Of a stretch of DNA of 7,185 bases, positions 6,310 through 7,185 are shown in pieces. Origin of the DNA: an uncultured Nocardioides sp. (GTDB lineage: Bacteria > Actinomycetota > Actinomycetes > Propionibacteriales > Nocardioidaceae); NCBI RefSeq assembly GCF_946885725.1, contig NZ_CAMPGZ010000207.1, positions 1-7,185 of the forward strand. The letters run 5' to 3'. The notes beneath the pieces were generated by a model. That model ran no database searches and was not told the origin of the DNA. It was given only the letters and a program-made list of their open reading frames with translations. A program made the translations under genes and the position numbers. Each line of letters starts with the position of its first letter. Positions within the stretch are counted from its first letter, which is position 1.

Positions 6310-7185
6310 TCAGTCCTTGATCTCGCAGACGACGGCGCCGCTGGTGACCGAGCCGCCGACCTCGGCGTCGAGGCCGGTGACGGTGCCGGCCTTGTGGGCC
6401 TTGAGCGGCTGCTCCATCTTCATCGCCTCGAGCACGACGATGACGTCGCCCTCGGCGACCTGCTGGCCCTCCTCGACGGCGACCTTGACGATCGTGCCCT
6501 GCATCGGCGAGGTGACCGCATCACCGCTGACGGCCGCGCCGGCCTTCTTGCTCTTGGCGCGCTTGGGCTTCTTCGCGCCGCCACCGGCAGCGGCGATCCC
6601 GCCAAGGCCGGCCGGGAGCACGACCTCGATGCGGCGGCCGCCGACCTCGACGGCGACGGCCTGCCGCTCCTCGGGCTCGGGGGTCTCGGCGACCTCGCCG
6701 CCGTACGGCTCGATCTTGTTGTCGAAGTCGGTCTCGATCCAGGTGGTGTAGACGTCGAACGATCCCTCGCCGGTCGGGTTGGACGCGGCGACGTACGCCG
6801 GGTCGGAGACAACCGCCTGGTGGAACGGGATCACCGTGGGCATGCCCTCCACGACGAACTCGTCGAGCGCGCGGCGCGAGCGCTCGAGCGCCTGGGTGCG
6901 GTCGCGGCCGCTGACGATGAGCTTGGCCACCAGGGAGTCGAACGAGCCGGGCACGGTCTCGCCCTGGTCGTAGCCGCCGTCGAGGCGGACGCCCGGACCG
7001 GACGGCTGGTGCCAGCGGGTGAGCGTGCCGGGTGCGGGCATGAAGTTGCGACCGCCGTCCTCGGCGTTGATGCGGAACTCGATGGAGTGGCCGCGGATCT
7101 CGGGGTCGTCGTAGCCGAGCTCCTCGCCGGCGGCGATGCGGAACATCTCGCGGACCAGGTCGATGCCGGTGACCTCCTCGGAGAC
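6310..7185 (-). CDS. Acyl-CoA carboxylase alpha subunit (biotin carboxylase + biotin carrier), 3' part
   Basis: The frame is open from the window edge to a TGA at 6312-6310, giving the last 291 residues. Visible parts in order: the end of the ATP-grasp region ([14 protein letters not shown], 2-15); the biotin carboxylase C-terminal domain with [12 protein letters not shown] (32-43), [15 protein letters not shown] (61-75) and [15 protein letters not shown] (82-96); a Lys-rich linker, [14 protein letters not shown] (203-216); and a biotinyl domain with EAMKMEQ (253-259), biotinylated Lys256. In Actinobacteria such fused alpha subunits (AccA3-like) pair with AccD-type beta subunits to make malonyl-CoA, methylmalonyl-CoA or longer carboxyacyl-CoAs; the beta subunit sets the substrate and is not in this window. 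The basic linker and its surroundings resemble mycobacterial AccA3. It differs from pyc in lacking a carboxyltransferase domain. The 5' part, about half the protein, is cut off by the window. The next gene starts within 6 bp of its stop. Confidence 0.93.
   Translation of the reverse strand, partial: VSEEVTGIDLVREMFRIAAGEELGYDDPEIRGHSIEFRINAEDGGRNFMPAPGTLTRWHQPSGPGVRLDGGYDQGETVPGSFDSLVAKLIVSGRDRTQALERSRRALDEFVVEGMPTVIPFHQAVVSDPAYVAASNPTGEGSFDVYTTWIETDFDNKIEPYGGEVAETPEPEERQAVAVEVGGRRIEVVLPAGLGGIAAAGGGAKKPKRAKSKKAGAAVSGDAVTSPMQGTIVKVAVEEGQQVAEGDVIVVLEAMKMEQPLKAHKAGTVTGLDAEVGGSVTSGAVVCEIKD
6314..6318 (-). promoter_or_regulatory. Shine-Dalgarno-like site supporting the CTG start of the glycosyltransferase
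   Basis: AAGGA on the minus strand lies in the last codons of the acyl-CoA carboxylase gene, 9 nt before CTG 6304 and directly against CTG 6313. The spacing favours 6304 as the start. It is a short match and could be chance, since the same bases encode the Lys-Asp end of the upstream protein. Confidence 0.4.

Noticed and set aside
1809..6431. An identical 20-base match at 1809-1828 and 6412-6431
   Set aside because: Both encode the biotin attachment motif AMKME in two homologous biotinyl domains, so it reflects protein conservation with GC-biased codons rather than a DNA repeat element.
5222..6751. A 509-residue open frame on the plus strand, opposite the glycosyltransferase and carboxylase genes
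   Set aside because: It runs antisense across two genes with clear conserved motifs and shows no domain of its own.

Overview
The window looks like chromosomal DNA of a high-GC Gram-positive bacterium (Actinomycetota). The evidence is strong G/C bias at third codon positions, the architecture of the two biotin enzymes, and two promoters of the TANNNT-N7-ATG leaderless type. A Nocardioidaceae-like relative is a guess from the protein flavour, not something the sequence proves. It carries about five complete or partial genes plus one gene tail. Nothing points to a mobile element, CRISPR array, phage or RNA gene.

Layout: (1) Positions 1-99 (+) are the last 32 codons of a SpoIID/LytB-type protein. 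(2) Positions 100-185 are a short intergenic region with a near-palindromic operator and a -10 element placed for a leaderless transcript. (3) Positions 186-782 (+) are a TetR-family repressor. (4) Positions 813-1703 (+) are an alpha/beta hydrolase, 30 bp downstream, with a strong Shine-Dalgarno sequence. (5) Positions 1704-5099 (-) are a complete pyruvate carboxylase, pyc, whose stop codon directly abuts the hydrolase stop. (6) Positions 5159-about 6304 (-) are a family-4 glycosyltransferase that most likely starts at a CTG codon. (7) Positions 6310-7185 (-) are the 3' part of the biotinylated alpha subunit of an acyl-CoA carboxylase; its 5' part lies beyond the window.

The plus-strand pair (TetR and hydrolase) appears to be a self-regulated unit. 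The same 17-bp sequence (15/17 identical, inverted) occurs at the tetR promoter and again inside the first codons of the hydrolase gene. The minus-strand genes run from the acyl-CoA carboxylase (malonyl-/propionyl-CoA type supply for lipids) into the glycosyltransferase, which is probably translationally coupled to it. Pyruvate carboxylase (anaplerotic oxaloacetate) follows and seems to have its own leaderless promoter. Both carboxylases need biotin and bicarbonate.

The most noteworthy observations are the duplicated operator with one copy inside coding sequence, the non-canonical CTG start of the glycosyltransferase (an ATG/GTG-only gene call would lose about 43 N-terminal residues), and the two matching leaderless promoters. 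No wholly new system is evident; the window is mostly conserved metabolism.
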